Both the position numbers and the translations under genes were made by a program. The notes beneath the pieces were generated by a model, which worked only from the letters and a program-made list of their open reading frames with translations, searched no databases and had not been told where the DNA came from. 64,000 nucleotides of DNA from G965279355 sp965279355 (GTDB taxonomy: Bacteria > Pseudomonadota > Alphaproteobacteria > CACIAM-22H2). Positions 15,957 through 24,534 of this stretch are shown here, piece by piece (position 1 is the stretch's first letter; each line of letters starts with the position of its first letter). The stretch spans positions 1,922,001-1,986,000 of the forward strand of contig OZ257155.1 of NCBI GenBank assembly GCA_965279355.1, given 5' to 3'.

Positions 15957-17280
15957 GGACATGCAGCGCATGCTCGCCAGCTTCCAGTCAGAAGCCGATG
16001 CCATGGCCTACGAGAAGGAGCCCGTGCTGGCCCGTCTCACGCTGTACATCATCCTCGGCGCCTTCATCCTGGCCGCCGCCATCGCCTCCCAGGTGCGGAT
16101 CGACCGCATCGTGGTCGGCAGCGGACAGCTCGCAACGACGATGCCGACCGTTGTGGTTCAGTCGCTGAACCGCTCCATCATCAAGTCGATCCATGTCCGC
16201 GAGGGCGATCGGGTGCGAGCCGGCGACGTGCTGGCCACGCTCGACCCGACCTTCACCGCCGCCGATGTTGCACAGGTGGAAGTCCAGCTCGAGAGCCTGG
16301 ATGCCGAGATCGAGCGCCTCGAGGCGGAGTTTGCCGACCGACCGCTGAACGTTCAGTCGCTGGCGCCCAAATACGCCCAGATGCAGATGAACCTGATGAA
16401 CCAGCGCCGCGCGCAGAAGACCGAGCAGCTCCGCAGCCTGGACTCCAAGATCGTCCAGCTGCAGGCCAGCGTGGTGAAGCACGAGACCGACCACAAGCGC
16501 TTCGCCGAGCGGGCCCGCATCCTGCGCGATGTCGAAAACATGCGCGACACCCTCTATCAGAAGGAACTCGGCAGCCGCCTGAACCTTTTGCAGGCGCGCG
16601 ACCAGCGCCTGGAGATGTCCCGCAACGCCGACCTTGAAGCGAATGCGCTGATCGAAGTCAAAGCCGGCCTCGAAACCGCCCGCGCCGAGCGCGAATCATT
16701 CGTCGAGCAGTGGATGACCCAGGTCAACATGGAACTCGTCCAGAAGCGGACGGCCCGCGATTCAGCGGCGGAACAGCTGCAGAAGGCGAGCAAGAACCAC
16801 GAGCTCGTGAACCTGAAGGCCCCGGTCGATGCGATCGTTCAGCGCACCGCCAAGCTCTCCGTGGGCTCGGTGCTGCTCGAAGCCTCGCCGATGTTCACCC
16901 TGGTGCCGATCGACGCCCCGATCGAGGCCGAAGTCTCCATCGAGGCGCGCGATATCGGCTTCATCCGGGTCGGCGACCCGGTCGCGGTGAAGCTCGAATC
17001 CTTCAACTACCTCGAGCACGGCTATGCCGAAGGCACCGTCCGCACCATCAGCGAAGATGCCTTCACCACCGCCGGCGATGACAGCAAGACCCCGGTCCGC
17101 CCGTACTACAAGGCGCTGGTCGTCGTCGACAAAACGTCGATGCAGAACGTGCCGGCAGGGTTCCGCCTGATGCCCGGCATGCCGCTCACCGCCGACATCA
17201 AGGTCGGCACGCGCACCCTGCTCTCCTACGTCTCGCACGGCATCACGCGAAGCCTGCGCGAAGGCATGCGCGAGCCATGA
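15925..17280 (+). CDS. Type I secretion membrane fusion protein (HlyD family)
   Basis: A 451-residue HlyD/PrsE-type adaptor. A short cytoplasmic tail is followed by one membrane segment at about 36-56. Next come a lipoyl half-motif (SIIKSIHVREGDRVRAGDVLATLDPT), a long alpha-helical coiled-coil hairpin (about 120-300), the second lipoyl half and a beta-barrel region. It bridges the inner-membrane ABC exporter to the outer-membrane pore. GGAG seven bases before the ATG at 15925 fixes the start, which overlaps the exporter gene by 32 bp. The last four bases overlap the Sel1 gene (ATGA), so the three genes are one coupled operon. Confidence 0.92.
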   Translation: MNLATLPPQPKDMQRMLASFQSEADAMAYEKEPVLARLTLYIILGAFILAAAIASQVRIDRIVVGSGQLATTMPTVVVQSLNRSIIKSIHVREGDRVRAGDVLATLDPTFTAADVAQVEVQLESLDAEIERLEAEFADRPLNVQSLAPKYAQMQMNLMNQRRAQKTEQLRSLDSKIVQLQASVVKHETDHKRFAERARILRDVENMRDTLYQKELGSRLNLLQARDQRLEMSRNADLEANALIEVKAGLETARAERESFVEQWMTQVNMELVQKRTARDSAAEQLQKASKNHELVNLKAPVDAIVQRTAKLSVGSVLLEASPMFTLVPIDAPIEAEVSIEARDIGFIRVGDPVAVKLESFNYLEHGYAEGTVRTISEDAFTTAGDDSKTPVRPYYKALVVVDKTSMQNVPAGFRLMPGMPLTADIKVGTRTLLSYVSHGITRSLREGMREP

Positions 17281-18065
17281 GCCTGAAGACCATCATCTCC
17301 TCGATGCTGGGCCGTCTGCTCGGACGCGGTCGCGGGTATCGCACCCTGGACGCCCTCGCCGCCGCCGCCTCCCGCGGCAACCGCGATGCGCAGTTCCAGC
17401 TCGGTCTCGCCCATGTCAGCGGTCGCGGCGCTCCGCACTACCCGGCCGTCGGCACCAAGTGGCTGCTGCAGGCCGCTGAAAAGGGACACGCCGAGGCGCA
17501 GCATCATCTGAGCCTGGTCTATCTCTCGGGCGCCCAGGCGCGCGGCGCGGCCGCCAACTGGCTCGCTGAGTCGACGGACGCTCCGGCCGAGGACAGCAAT
17601 GCAACGCTGCTCTATCCGGAAGGCCTGAATGTACCGGCGAATGCGGACCAGGCCTTCATCTGGGCCAAGGCCGCCTCGCTTCAGGGGATCGCCGCAGCGC
17701 AGGCCAACCTCGCAATGCTCTATCTCCGTGGCGTCGGCTGCGCCCAGGATTTCGCCGAAGGCAAGGCCTGGTGCGAGAAGGCCGCGGCGCAGAACGAAAC
17801 CGGTGGCGCACTCGGTCTTGGCATCATTCTCGAACATGGGCTTGGCGTTACCGCCAATCCGATCGAAGCGGCACGCTGGTATCGCATCGCAGCCGAAGGC
17901 GGCAACGATGCGGCAGCAACAGCCCTTGGCCTTCTGTTTCTGGATGGCCGCGGCGTGACACCAGATGAACGCATGGCCGAGCGACTGCTCGTCGGGCCCG
18001 CCTCGCGCGGCAACCCGTTCGCCCAGCAAGGATTGACGCGGCTCAGAACACAACGCGCCGCGTAA
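17277..18065 (+). CDS. Sel1-repeat protein of the secretion operon
   Basis: The 262-residue protein consists of Sel1-like repeats of about 36 residues. Examples are AQFQLGLAHVSGRG, AQANLAMLYLRGVG, GALGLGIILEHGLG and AATALGLLFLDGRG; the A-x-x-x-LG-x-x-Y/L-x-x-G-x-G spacing is clear. These form an alpha-solenoid used for protein-protein contacts. There is no signal peptide, so it is probably cytoplasmic or associated with the inner face of the exporter. It overlaps the HlyD gene by ATGA, which strongly implies a role in the same secretion machine, perhaps as substrate adaptor or regulator. That role is inference; Sel1 proteins are not a standard type I component. Confidence 0.85.
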   Translation: MSLKTIISSMLGRLLGRGRGYRTLDALAAAASRGNRDAQFQLGLAHVSGRGAPHYPAVGTKWLLQAAEKGHAEAQHHLSLVYLSGAQARGAAANWLAESTDAPAEDSNATLLYPEGLNVPANADQAFIWAKAASLQGIAAAQANLAMLYLRGVGCAQDFAEGKAWCEKAAAQNETGGALGLGIILEHGLGVTANPIEAARWYRIAAEGGNDAAATALGLLFLDGRGVTPDERMAERLLVGPASRGNPFAQQGLTRLRTQRAA

Positions 18066-18090
18066 ACCCAACCCCCTTCGGGTCATTTAA

Positions 18091-18105
18091 CCGGCCGCAA
18101 GCCGG
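18091..18105 (+). promoter_or_regulatory. Small hairpin in 5' leader of the GH16 gene
   Basis: CCGGC-CGCAA-GCCGG is a perfect 5-bp stem, enclosed by AACC (18089-18092) and GGTT (18116-18119), in the 119-bp gap before the secreted glycanase. It could be part of a structured 5' UTR or a weak terminator for the operon upstream. It matches no riboswitch class I can identify. Confidence 0.25.
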
Positions 18106-18184
18106 GGACGCCGGAGGTTTGCCTGAAGACGGAGCACTGCGGACCGTCGACTGTCTTGTAACTTACTGGAAAGGTTAGAGAACA

Positions 18185-21100
18185 ATGGTAGCACCGAACT
18201 TCACGAAAAGCGGTTCGCCCCAGACCTGGAAAAGCACGAAGACTGCGGGATCGACCCTCAGCGGCTCCTCCACCGGGCGCGATCATCTGACGGCAAGCGC
18301 GAAGAATGTCACGCTGTCTGGCAGCGCCCAAGACGACACCTATGCCGCTTATGATTCCTCCACCCAGTTCGTCGAAGCGGCGAATGGCGGAATCGACAGC
18401 GTTCATACCTGGGGCAGCGGAATTACCCTTGCCGCCAATATCGAAAACCTTGCCCTGCTGGGTAACGGCAACGATGTCGGCACAGGCAATTCCGGCAACA
18501 ACATCATCTGGGCCAAGTACGGCAACGACCGCGTCATCACCGGTGGCGGCAACGATCTGCTGGTGTCCGGAACGGGCGCCAACACGTTCGTGCCGACCAA
18601 GCAGAACGGCAGCGTGACGTGGGTGCAGGGCTTCAAGACATCCGGCGCCGCGCTGGACAAGCTTGAAGTTCTCGGTTTTGGCCTTCAGGGCTTCGCTGCG
18701 GTGCAGTCGAAGATGACCCAGGTCGGGACGGATGTGAAAATCGATCTCGGCAACGGCCAGACCGTCATGTTCGAAAACAAGAAGGTCGCCGACTTCAAGG
18801 CAGCGAACTTCGTCGTCGAGGCCGGTGGCTCCAACCCGCCGCCGGTAGACCCGCCGCCTGTCGAGCCGCCGCCCCCGACGCCGGGAACCGGCCCGTCGGC
18901 GACGATCTCGAACAGCGCGAACCTTGCCGACCTGTCGTCGAGCTTCAAGGCAGCGACGACGGCTACCAGCACGTCGACCACGTACACGAACGGGCAGCTG
19001 AAGCTGGCTGCGACGGACGCTTCGGCAAACGTCACGGTGTCGTACGACGCCAACAACGCGATGACCGTCAAGAACAACGGCATCTGGAACGCCGTGAAGA
19101 ATGCCACCGTCACCTCAGCCGGCCATGGCAACGTGACGGTAAACAACTTTGTCGGCGCGGCCATTACCCTGGGTAACGGCGGCGACAGCACGGTCAAGGT
19201 GACGGATGCCAAGCGCGGCAACATCACCACCGGCTCGGGCAATGACACCGTCACCGTGAACGCGCTCAGCAACTCGAACGACGAGAACGTCATGACCATC
19301 GCCACCGGCGCTGGCAATGACACCCTGTCGTTCTCGGGTGCTGCCAACGCGAAGGCAGTCCTCAAGGGCGATGCCGGCAATGACACCTTCGATGTGAAGG
19401 GTCCGGCCATGGTGACGGTCACCGGCGGGGCTGGAGCGGACATGTTCCACTTCGCGGCGGGTACGCGCGCCACGCTCACTGACTTCAACGCGGCGGAAGA
19501 CAAGATTTCGCTGAGTGGCGTCAGTGCCGGCAATGTGTCCCTCACCGCGCAGAGCGGCGGCACCTTGCTGAACCTGGGGAACGGATCGACCATCCTGCTG
19601 GCTGGTCAGACCGTGACGCAAAGCACATCGAGCATCGTCTTCGCTGACGGCTCAAAGTGGTCGTCGAGCCCGCCGCCGGTGGATCCGCCGCCGCCCGTCG
19701 AGCCGCCGCCAGCCGGGGGCCTGCCCAAGCCGAATGCCCCGGTCGGCAGCACCTATAAGATGACGTTCGATGAGGAATTCAACAGCCTCAGCATGAACAC
19801 CGGCACGACGGCGACGAAGAGCAACACCTGGCAGACCTGGGATGGCTGGGGCAACCGCACGCTCTCCAGCAACGGTGAGCTCCAGTGGTACGTCGATCCC
19901 GACTACAAGGGACTCGGGCTTAACCCGTTCTCGATCAATGACGGGGTTCTGAAGATCACAGCGGCGAAGGTCCCCAACGCCTCGGTCCAGCAGGCGCTGT
20001 ACGGTTACAAGTACACGTCGGGCGAACTCACCACCGCGAGTTCGTTCTCGCAGAAGTACGGTTTCTTCGAAATGAAGGCCCAGATGGCCGGTGGCAAGGG
20101 CATCTGGCCCGCGTTCTGGATGCTGGCGACCGACAAGTCGTGGCCGCCGGAGATCGACATCGTGGAGTATATCGGCGATCAGCCGAACACGCTCTACACC
20201 ACGCTTCATACCAAGGACGGTAACTCCGGCAAGGGTACAAACGGCGGCGTCGATCTTTCCAAGGGCTTCCACACCTACGGTGTCGACTGGCAGTCCGACA
20301 AGATCACCTTCTATTTCGATGGCAAGGCGGTCTTCTCGCGCAACACGCCAAGCGACATGCACAAGCCGATGTACATGCTTCTCAACCTCGCGGTTGGCGG
20401 TCACTGGCCGGGCTCGCCCGACGCCACGACCGACTGGACGAAGACCAACATGTATATCGACTACGTGCGCGTCTGGTCGAAGGACCAGAACGCGGCGGTG
20501 TACAAGAACGTCCCGACCGGCACGACGCAGACCGCTGCGGCTCCGCTGATGGCCGCGACCGCGTCGACAACCTCGTCGACAGAGTCACAGGCCGACACCG
20601 GGACCGGTCCGGCCGTGACGATCTCCAACGGCATGGACGCGCTGGATCTGTCGGACAGCTTCAAGGCGACGGTCACTGCGGCCGGCACCTCGAAGTCCTA
20701 CAGCAACAGCGAGCTGGACCTCGGGGGCACGGATGCCTCGGCGAATGTCACCGTCTCTTACGACGCCGACAACGCCGTCACCATCACCAACACCGGCGCA
20801 TGGAGCGCCGTGCGGAACGTGACGGTGGACGAGGACACGCATGGCCGCGTCACCACGAACAACTTTGTCGATGCCCGGATTACCCTGGGCGACGGTGGAG
20901 ACAGCACGGTCGTGGTGAACGATGCCAAGCGCGGCTCCATCGTGACGGGCTCGGGCGATGACAGCATCACTGTCAACGCGTTGAGCAACGGCACGACGGA
21001 GAACATCATGGCGATCGACGCCGGAGCCGGCGACGACATCGTGCGCTTCTCCGGTGCCGCAAACACGGCGACGACGATCAAGGGCGGCGACGGCGCCGAC

Positions 21101-21421
21101 CGTATCTCCGTCGACGGTGGGGCCATGGCCCTGATCGATGCCGGCGCGGGCAACGACCGCATCGCCGTCACCTCGACGGGCGAGACGGTGATCAACGGCG
21201 GCGCCGGGGCCGACGTGTTCAGCTTCATCGCCGGCGCGCATGCCACGATAACCGACTTCAACGCGACCGAGGACAGCCTGTCCTTCGGCGGGTTGAGCGC
21301 CAGCAACGTGACCGTCACGCAGCAGAGCGGCGGCACGCTGATCGATTTCGGCGGTGGCTCGAACGTCCTGCTGGCCGGCGTGTCCGTCCCGCAGAACCAG
21401 ATCAATATGGCGTTCGCCTAA
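18185..21421 (+). CDS. Secreted GH16 endo-beta-glycanase with duplicated RTX-like domains
   Basis: This 1078-residue protein lacks a Sec signal peptide, as expected for type I export. Domain order is as follows: N-terminal hemolysin-type region (1-215); Pro-rich linker (217-236); first repeat module (about 238-485) with GSGNDTV, GAGNDTL and GGAGADMF calcium-binding turns; second Pro-rich linker (496-516); GH16 catalytic domain (about 517-767); and a second repeat module (about 808-1078) clearly homologous to the first. The GH16 catalytic motif is Glu656-Ile-Asp658-Ile-Val-Glu661. GH16 enzymes cleave beta-1,3/1,4-glucans, galactans or succinoglycan; the architecture recalls ExsH-type EPS depolymerases. 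It follows the exporter operon and ends at a strong terminator. Substrate is not decided. Confidence 0.92.
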   Translation: MVAPNFTKSGSPQTWKSTKTAGSTLSGSSTGRDHLTASAKNVTLSGSAQDDTYAAYDSSTQFVEAANGGIDSVHTWGSGITLAANIENLALLGNGNDVGTGNSGNNIIWAKYGNDRVITGGGNDLLVSGTGANTFVPTKQNGSVTWVQGFKTSGAALDKLEVLGFGLQGFAAVQSKMTQVGTDVKIDLGNGQTVMFENKKVADFKAANFVVEAGGSNPPPVDPPPVEPPPPTPGTGPSATISNSANLADLSSSFKAATTATSTSTTYTNGQLKLAATDASANVTVSYDANNAMTVKNNGIWNAVKNATVTSAGHGNVTVNNFVGAAITLGNGGDSTVKVTDAKRGNITTGSGNDTVTVNALSNSNDENVMTIATGAGNDTLSFSGAANAKAVLKGDAGNDTFDVKGPAMVTVTGGAGADMFHFAAGTRATLTDFNAAEDKISLSGVSAGNVSLTAQSGGTLLNLGNGSTILLAGQTVTQSTSSIVFADGSKWSSSPPPVDPPPPVEPPPAGGLPKPNAPVGSTYKMTFDEEFNSLSMNTGTTATKSNTWQTWDGWGNRTLSSNGELQWYVDPDYKGLGLNPFSINDGVLKITAAKVPNASVQQALYGYKYTSGELTTASSFSQKYGFFEMKAQMAGGKGIWPAFWMLATDKSWPPEIDIVEYIGDQPNTLYTTLHTKDGNSGKGTNGGVDLSKGFHTYGVDWQSDKITFYFDGKAVFSRNTPSDMHKPMYMLLNLAVGGHWPGSPDATTDWTKTNMYIDYVRVWSKDQNAAVYKNVPTGTTQTAAAPLMAATASTTSSTESQADTGTGPAVTISNGMDALDLSDSFKATVTAAGTSKSYSNSELDLGGTDASANVTVSYDADNAVTITNTGAWSAVRNVTVDEDTHGRVTTNNFVDARITLGDGGDSTVVVNDAKRGSIVTGSGDDSITVNALSNGTTENIMAIDAGAGDDIVRFSGAANTATTIKGGDGADRISVDGGAMALIDAGAGNDRIAVTSTGETVINGGAGADVFSFIAGAHATITDFNATEDSLSFGGLSASNVTVTQQSGGTLIDFGGGSNVLLAGVSVPQNQINMAFA

Positions 21422-21432
21422 ATCAGACGACC

Positions 21433-21467
21433 GGCCCGGGCCGCAGAATGCGGTCCGGGCCATTTTT
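21433..21467 (+). terminator. Intrinsic terminator of the GH16 gene
   Basis: A 13-bp stem (21433-21445 with 21449-21461, one G-U pair, loop GAA) followed by five T residues begins 11 bp after the stop codon. It is a typical Rho-independent terminator and separates the secretion island from the two-component genes. Confidence 0.92.
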
Positions 21468-21515
21468 CCGAACGACAGGCCTTGTATTCCCCGGTCTTTT
21501 TGTCGTTCGACGTGA

Positions 21516-21530
21516 TCTGTTTTGAACAGA
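21516..21530. promoter_or_regulatory. TCTGTT-TTG-AACAGA dyad before two-component genes
   Basis: An exact 6-bp-arm inverted repeat lies 88 bp before the response regulator start, after the GH16 terminator. It could be an operator for the two-component operon; the binding factor is unknown. Confidence 0.35.
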
Positions 21531-21617
21531 CCAAAATTTCCGTTCTGCTACCTTAACGTGCGAATAGTCAGCTAAGGCCTGTAGGGCGTCACGGGCCTGC
21601 GGAACAAGGCCCATGCT

Positions 21618-22055
21618 TTGCTTAAAGTGCTGATCGCCGAAGACGATCTGATGATCGCCGACATCGCCGAAGAGATGCTCAGCGAGGCCGGCTACGCGGT
21701 GTGCGGTATCGCCCCGACAGTCGAAGAGGCAGTCGCGCTCTTTCGCCGGCACAAACCCGATCTCGTTCTTCTCGACCTCCGGCTGGCAGATGGCGGCCTT
21801 GGCACCGAAATCGTCGCCCAACTGGGCGACGAACTTGGAAAGACCGGCGTTCTTTATGCGTCCGGCAACATTTCAAATATCGTGCTGACGTCGCTGGATG
21901 GCGAAGCGAGCCTCACCAAGCCCTATTGCAGCGCCGATCTTGTCCGCAGCCTTGAGATCGTGGCCGGCCTCGTCAACACAGGCACCGCATCGCTGCCGTT
22001 TCCATATGGTTTCAAGCTGCTCCCAACGATCGCCACGGGAAGCGTTTCGCCATGA
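21618..22055 (+). CDS. Single-domain response regulator with TTG start
   Basis: A 145-residue receiver domain: acidic pair in IAEDD (residues 7-10), phosphoacceptor Asp53 in LVLLDLRL, switch Ser82 and Lys101 in LTKPY. A tail of about 20 residues has no output domain, so it acts through protein contacts or as a phosphate sink. The only suitable start is TTG at 21618, eight bases after AAGG; the nearby ATG (21613) is in another frame and gives only six codons. It overlaps the histidine kinase gene by four bases (ATGA), so they form one operon. Receivers of this kind commonly partner HWE/HisKA_2 kinases in alphaproteobacteria. Confidence 0.87.
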   Translation: MLKVLIAEDDLMIADIAEEMLSEAGYAVCGIAPTVEEAVALFRRHKPDLVLLDLRLADGGLGTEIVAQLGDELGKTGVLYASGNISNIVLTSLDGEASLTKPYCSADLVRSLEIVAGLVNTGTASLPFPYGFKLLPTIATGSVSP

Positions 22056-23290
22056 ACCATAAAATCCAACTGGAGAAACTGCTGCGGCAGCAGGCGGCGA
22101 TTGCCGCCTTTGGCACATTTGCACTTTATCAGACCGATCTGCTTAAAGTCCTGATGGAAGCAGCCCGTGTTTGCGCAGAGGAACTTGGAGTTCCTTTCGC
22201 CAAGGTCTGCGAATATCGCAGAGCCGATAATGACCTGCTGGTCGTGGCCGGTTTCGGCTGGGAACGCGGCGTCATCGGCTGCACAGTCCCAGCCAACAAA
22301 ACTTCACCGCAAGGAAAGGCCTTCACAACAGGCAGGCCGTCGATATGCGATGATCTCAGCAAGGATAACGATTTCGAGTTGCCGCCCTTCTACGGCGCGC
22401 ACGGCATCATCTCCACCATCGATGTCATCATCAGATCCAGAGACCAGGCTTATGGCGTGCTGGAAATCGACAATAACAAACAGCATGATTACGATCAGCA
22501 CGACATTGATTTTCTGACCGGCTTCGCCAATGTCATCGCCGAGGCCGTCGCCACCTCGGGGCGCGTGTCGTCCCTGCAGGCCGCCCTCGACAAAATGGAA
22601 CTCCTGGTCAAGGAGAAGGACCGCTTATTGGATCAGAAGCAGATCCTGGCCCAGGAACTTCAGCATCGGGTACGGAACAATTTGCAACTTGTGTACGGGA
22701 TGCTGAACAAGCAACTGACCGACACCGTTGGCAAGAAGGAAAGGCGGGGCATCAACGCAATTGCCCGCCGGGTCTCGACCCTCGCGCGGGTTTACGATCA
22801 TCTGCTCGGGAACGAGATGGCCCGGACGACCGACTTCGGCAGTTACGTAAAATCTCTCTGCCACAGTCTTTCCGAGATTCAGTCATCGCCGGGCGACGTC
22901 ATTACCCTGACGTGCGAAAGCGATCCGATGATCCTCGATCTCGACGTGGTCACGGCACTCGGAATCGTCGTCGCGGAACTTGTTAGCAATAGCTATGACC
23001 ATGCTTTCCCCAATCACAGGGGAGTGGCTTCCGTATCCGTGCTCAATGACCCGGATGCTTTGGATATGGCGATCATGACCATCTCCGATAACGGTACCGG
23101 CTTTGCCGCGAAATCCGAGAGCAAGCGGCACGGTCTCGGCCTTGTGCGGCGGCTCGTCGAGCAGATTCACGGCACGGTTGCACTGGACTCGGACCACGGG
23201 GCAATCTGGACGGTCAGATTTCCGACCGTCATTGCGGCCAACGTCACCGCCGATCGCAGCGCAAGGCTTGAAACCGGCCGGCATCGCTGA
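22052..23290 (+). CDS. GAF-HisKA_2 (HWE-like) sensor histidine kinase
   Basis: A 412-residue soluble kinase with no membrane segment. A GAF domain covers about 15-175 and a short coiled linker about 175-200. The HisKA_2 box ELQHRVRNNLQLV has phosphoacceptor His205. A HATPase_c domain at about 290-400 carries the N-box (VSNSYDHAFPNHRG) and G-box (DNGTGFAAKSESKRHGLGL). The GAF domain probably senses a small cytoplasmic ligand, light or redox state; there is no cysteine pattern that proves a chromophore. It is coupled to the single-domain receiver upstream and is the nearest candidate to control the secreted glycanase island. Confidence 0.9.
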   Translation: MNHKIQLEKLLRQQAAIAAFGTFALYQTDLLKVLMEAARVCAEELGVPFAKVCEYRRADNDLLVVAGFGWERGVIGCTVPANKTSPQGKAFTTGRPSICDDLSKDNDFELPPFYGAHGIISTIDVIIRSRDQAYGVLEIDNNKQHDYDQHDIDFLTGFANVIAEAVATSGRVSSLQAALDKMELLVKEKDRLLDQKQILAQELQHRVRNNLQLVYGMLNKQLTDTVGKKERRGINAIARRVSTLARVYDHLLGNEMARTTDFGSYVKSLCHSLSEIQSSPGDVITLTCESDPMILDLDVVTALGIVVAELVSNSYDHAFPNHRGVASVSVLNDPDALDMAIMTISDNGTGFAAKSESKRHGLGLVRRLVEQIHGTVALDSDHGAIWTVRFPTVIAANVTADRSARLETGRHR

Positions 23291-23322
23291 CGGCCCGTCC
23301 CAGTCTCTCGGCGGGTGCCCCC

Positions 23323-24522
23323 TCAAAGTTCGATGGCAGCGCGCTTCGTCTTGTGCAGATGCTCCGCACCGCCGCCTTTCAGGGTCAGGACATTGTCGGT
23401 CAGCACCATCGACGTGCCGTTCAGCACGACGAAGGGGTGCATGCCCATGTTCATGTCGGCGGCCATCGTCATCGTTTCATCATGACGGATCAGAGGCCGC
23501 TCGACCGTTTCATAGCCTTCGCCGTGACAATGCAGCCGGCGCTCTTCGGGAAACCCGCGTTCGGTCATGTAGGCATTGAACTCGGCGTAGATCTCGCTGC
23601 ATTTGGCGCCGGGCTGCATCAGCTTGATCGTGAATTCCTCCGCCTCGACGACAGCGCCGATCGCATCGACGATGCTCTGCGGCGCCTTGCCGAAAACAAA
23701 CGGCCGCGACATGTGGGTATAGAACCCGTCGGGGCCGGAATTCTCACACTGCCAGATGAAGACGTCGCCTTCGCGGAAAGTACGACCCTGGAACGGCCTG
23801 AGGCGTTGCTGCGCCGGCTGTCCATAAGCCGATGACGACCCGAGGAAATACCCGCCCTCGCTGCCCAGCAGGGAGCCGACATAGTGGCTGTAGGCGAGAA
23901 CCTCGAAATCCCGCATGCCAGGCTGGATATGCGCAGCGGTCTTCGCGAGGACATCATCCTGCATCGCGGCGGTGCGGCGGATACAGGCGATATCGTAGGC
24001 ACTCTTGACCGCCTTCAGGCGATCGACCGGCTCGCTGAGATCGACAAAGGTCAACCCGACCAGCAATTCCTTCAGCCGCGCCATGAAGCCATGATAGTTC
24101 GCGTTGGCGCCGATCAGACCGATCCGGCGATAGCCCGCCTTCTTGATCTCACGCCCGATAATCTCTGCCTCCAGCGGCCCGCAGTAATAGGCCGTGGGGA
24201 ACGCGGCGGTGCTGAACCGCTTGCCGACACCGGGATGCCCCGGGAAGCTGCCGTCATGCGTGTGCTCGCCGCCGAGATCGCCGTGATGGACCAGGGTCAT
24301 CAGACCATCGGCCGGAAAGATCGCAACCTGCGCATAGGCCGTTGGCGAAAACGTGCCGGTCACCCAGCGGAAATACCCGGACCCGCCGGAGAAGCCGTGC
24401 TGCCCCGCCACGATCAACGCGTCGACCTTGTCCTCGCGCATAATGTCGCGCAGCTTCGCCCACCGGCGCTTCAATTCGTCCACCGGCGGCGGCTGGGTCA
24501 GGCGTTCGTCGATATGGGCCAT
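23323..24522 (-). CDS. Creatinase-like M24 (pita-bread fold) protein without a metal site
   Basis: The 399-residue protein has the creatinase N-terminal domain (about 15-165) and a C-terminal pita-bread M24 domain. The catalytic-type His is kept (HCHGEGYE), but of the five ligands of metal aminopeptidases at least four are changed. The two Asp of the D...D-x-T/S-R-x-F motif are Cys/Gln and His in FIWQCENSGPDGFYTHMSRPF, and the two Glu are His (MGMHP) and Thr (VLTDNV). That resembles creatinase, a metal-free C-N hydrolase, rather than a Pro aminopeptidase. It is downstream of a D-2-hydroxyacid dehydrogenase gene by 12 bp and probably cotranscribed. A role in hydrolysis of an imported amidino or amide compound is inferred. 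Confidence 0.82.
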   Translation of the reverse strand: MAHIDERLTQPPPVDELKRRWAKLRDIMREDKVDALIVAGQHGFSGGSGYFRWVTGTFSPTAYAQVAIFPADGLMTLVHHGDLGGEHTHDGSFPGHPGVGKRFSTAAFPTAYYCGPLEAEIIGREIKKAGYRRIGLIGANANYHGFMARLKELLVGLTFVDLSEPVDRLKAVKSAYDIACIRRTAAMQDDVLAKTAAHIQPGMRDFEVLAYSHYVGSLLGSEGGYFLGSSSAYGQPAQQRLRPFQGRTFREGDVFIWQCENSGPDGFYTHMSRPFVFGKAPQSIVDAIGAVVEAEEFTIKLMQPGAKCSEIYAEFNAYMTERGFPEERRLHCHGEGYETVERPLIRHDETMTMAADMNMGMHPFVVLNGTSMVLTDNVLTLKGGGAEHLHKTKRAAIEL

Positions 24523-24534
24523 CGCGGTTCTCTC

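Noticed and set aside
18066..18184. Possible cyclic-di-GMP (GEMM-like) riboswitch in the GH16 leader
   Set aside because: GGGGACGC after a small hairpin resembles one part of the class, but the remaining conserved segments and tetraloop receptor are not found.
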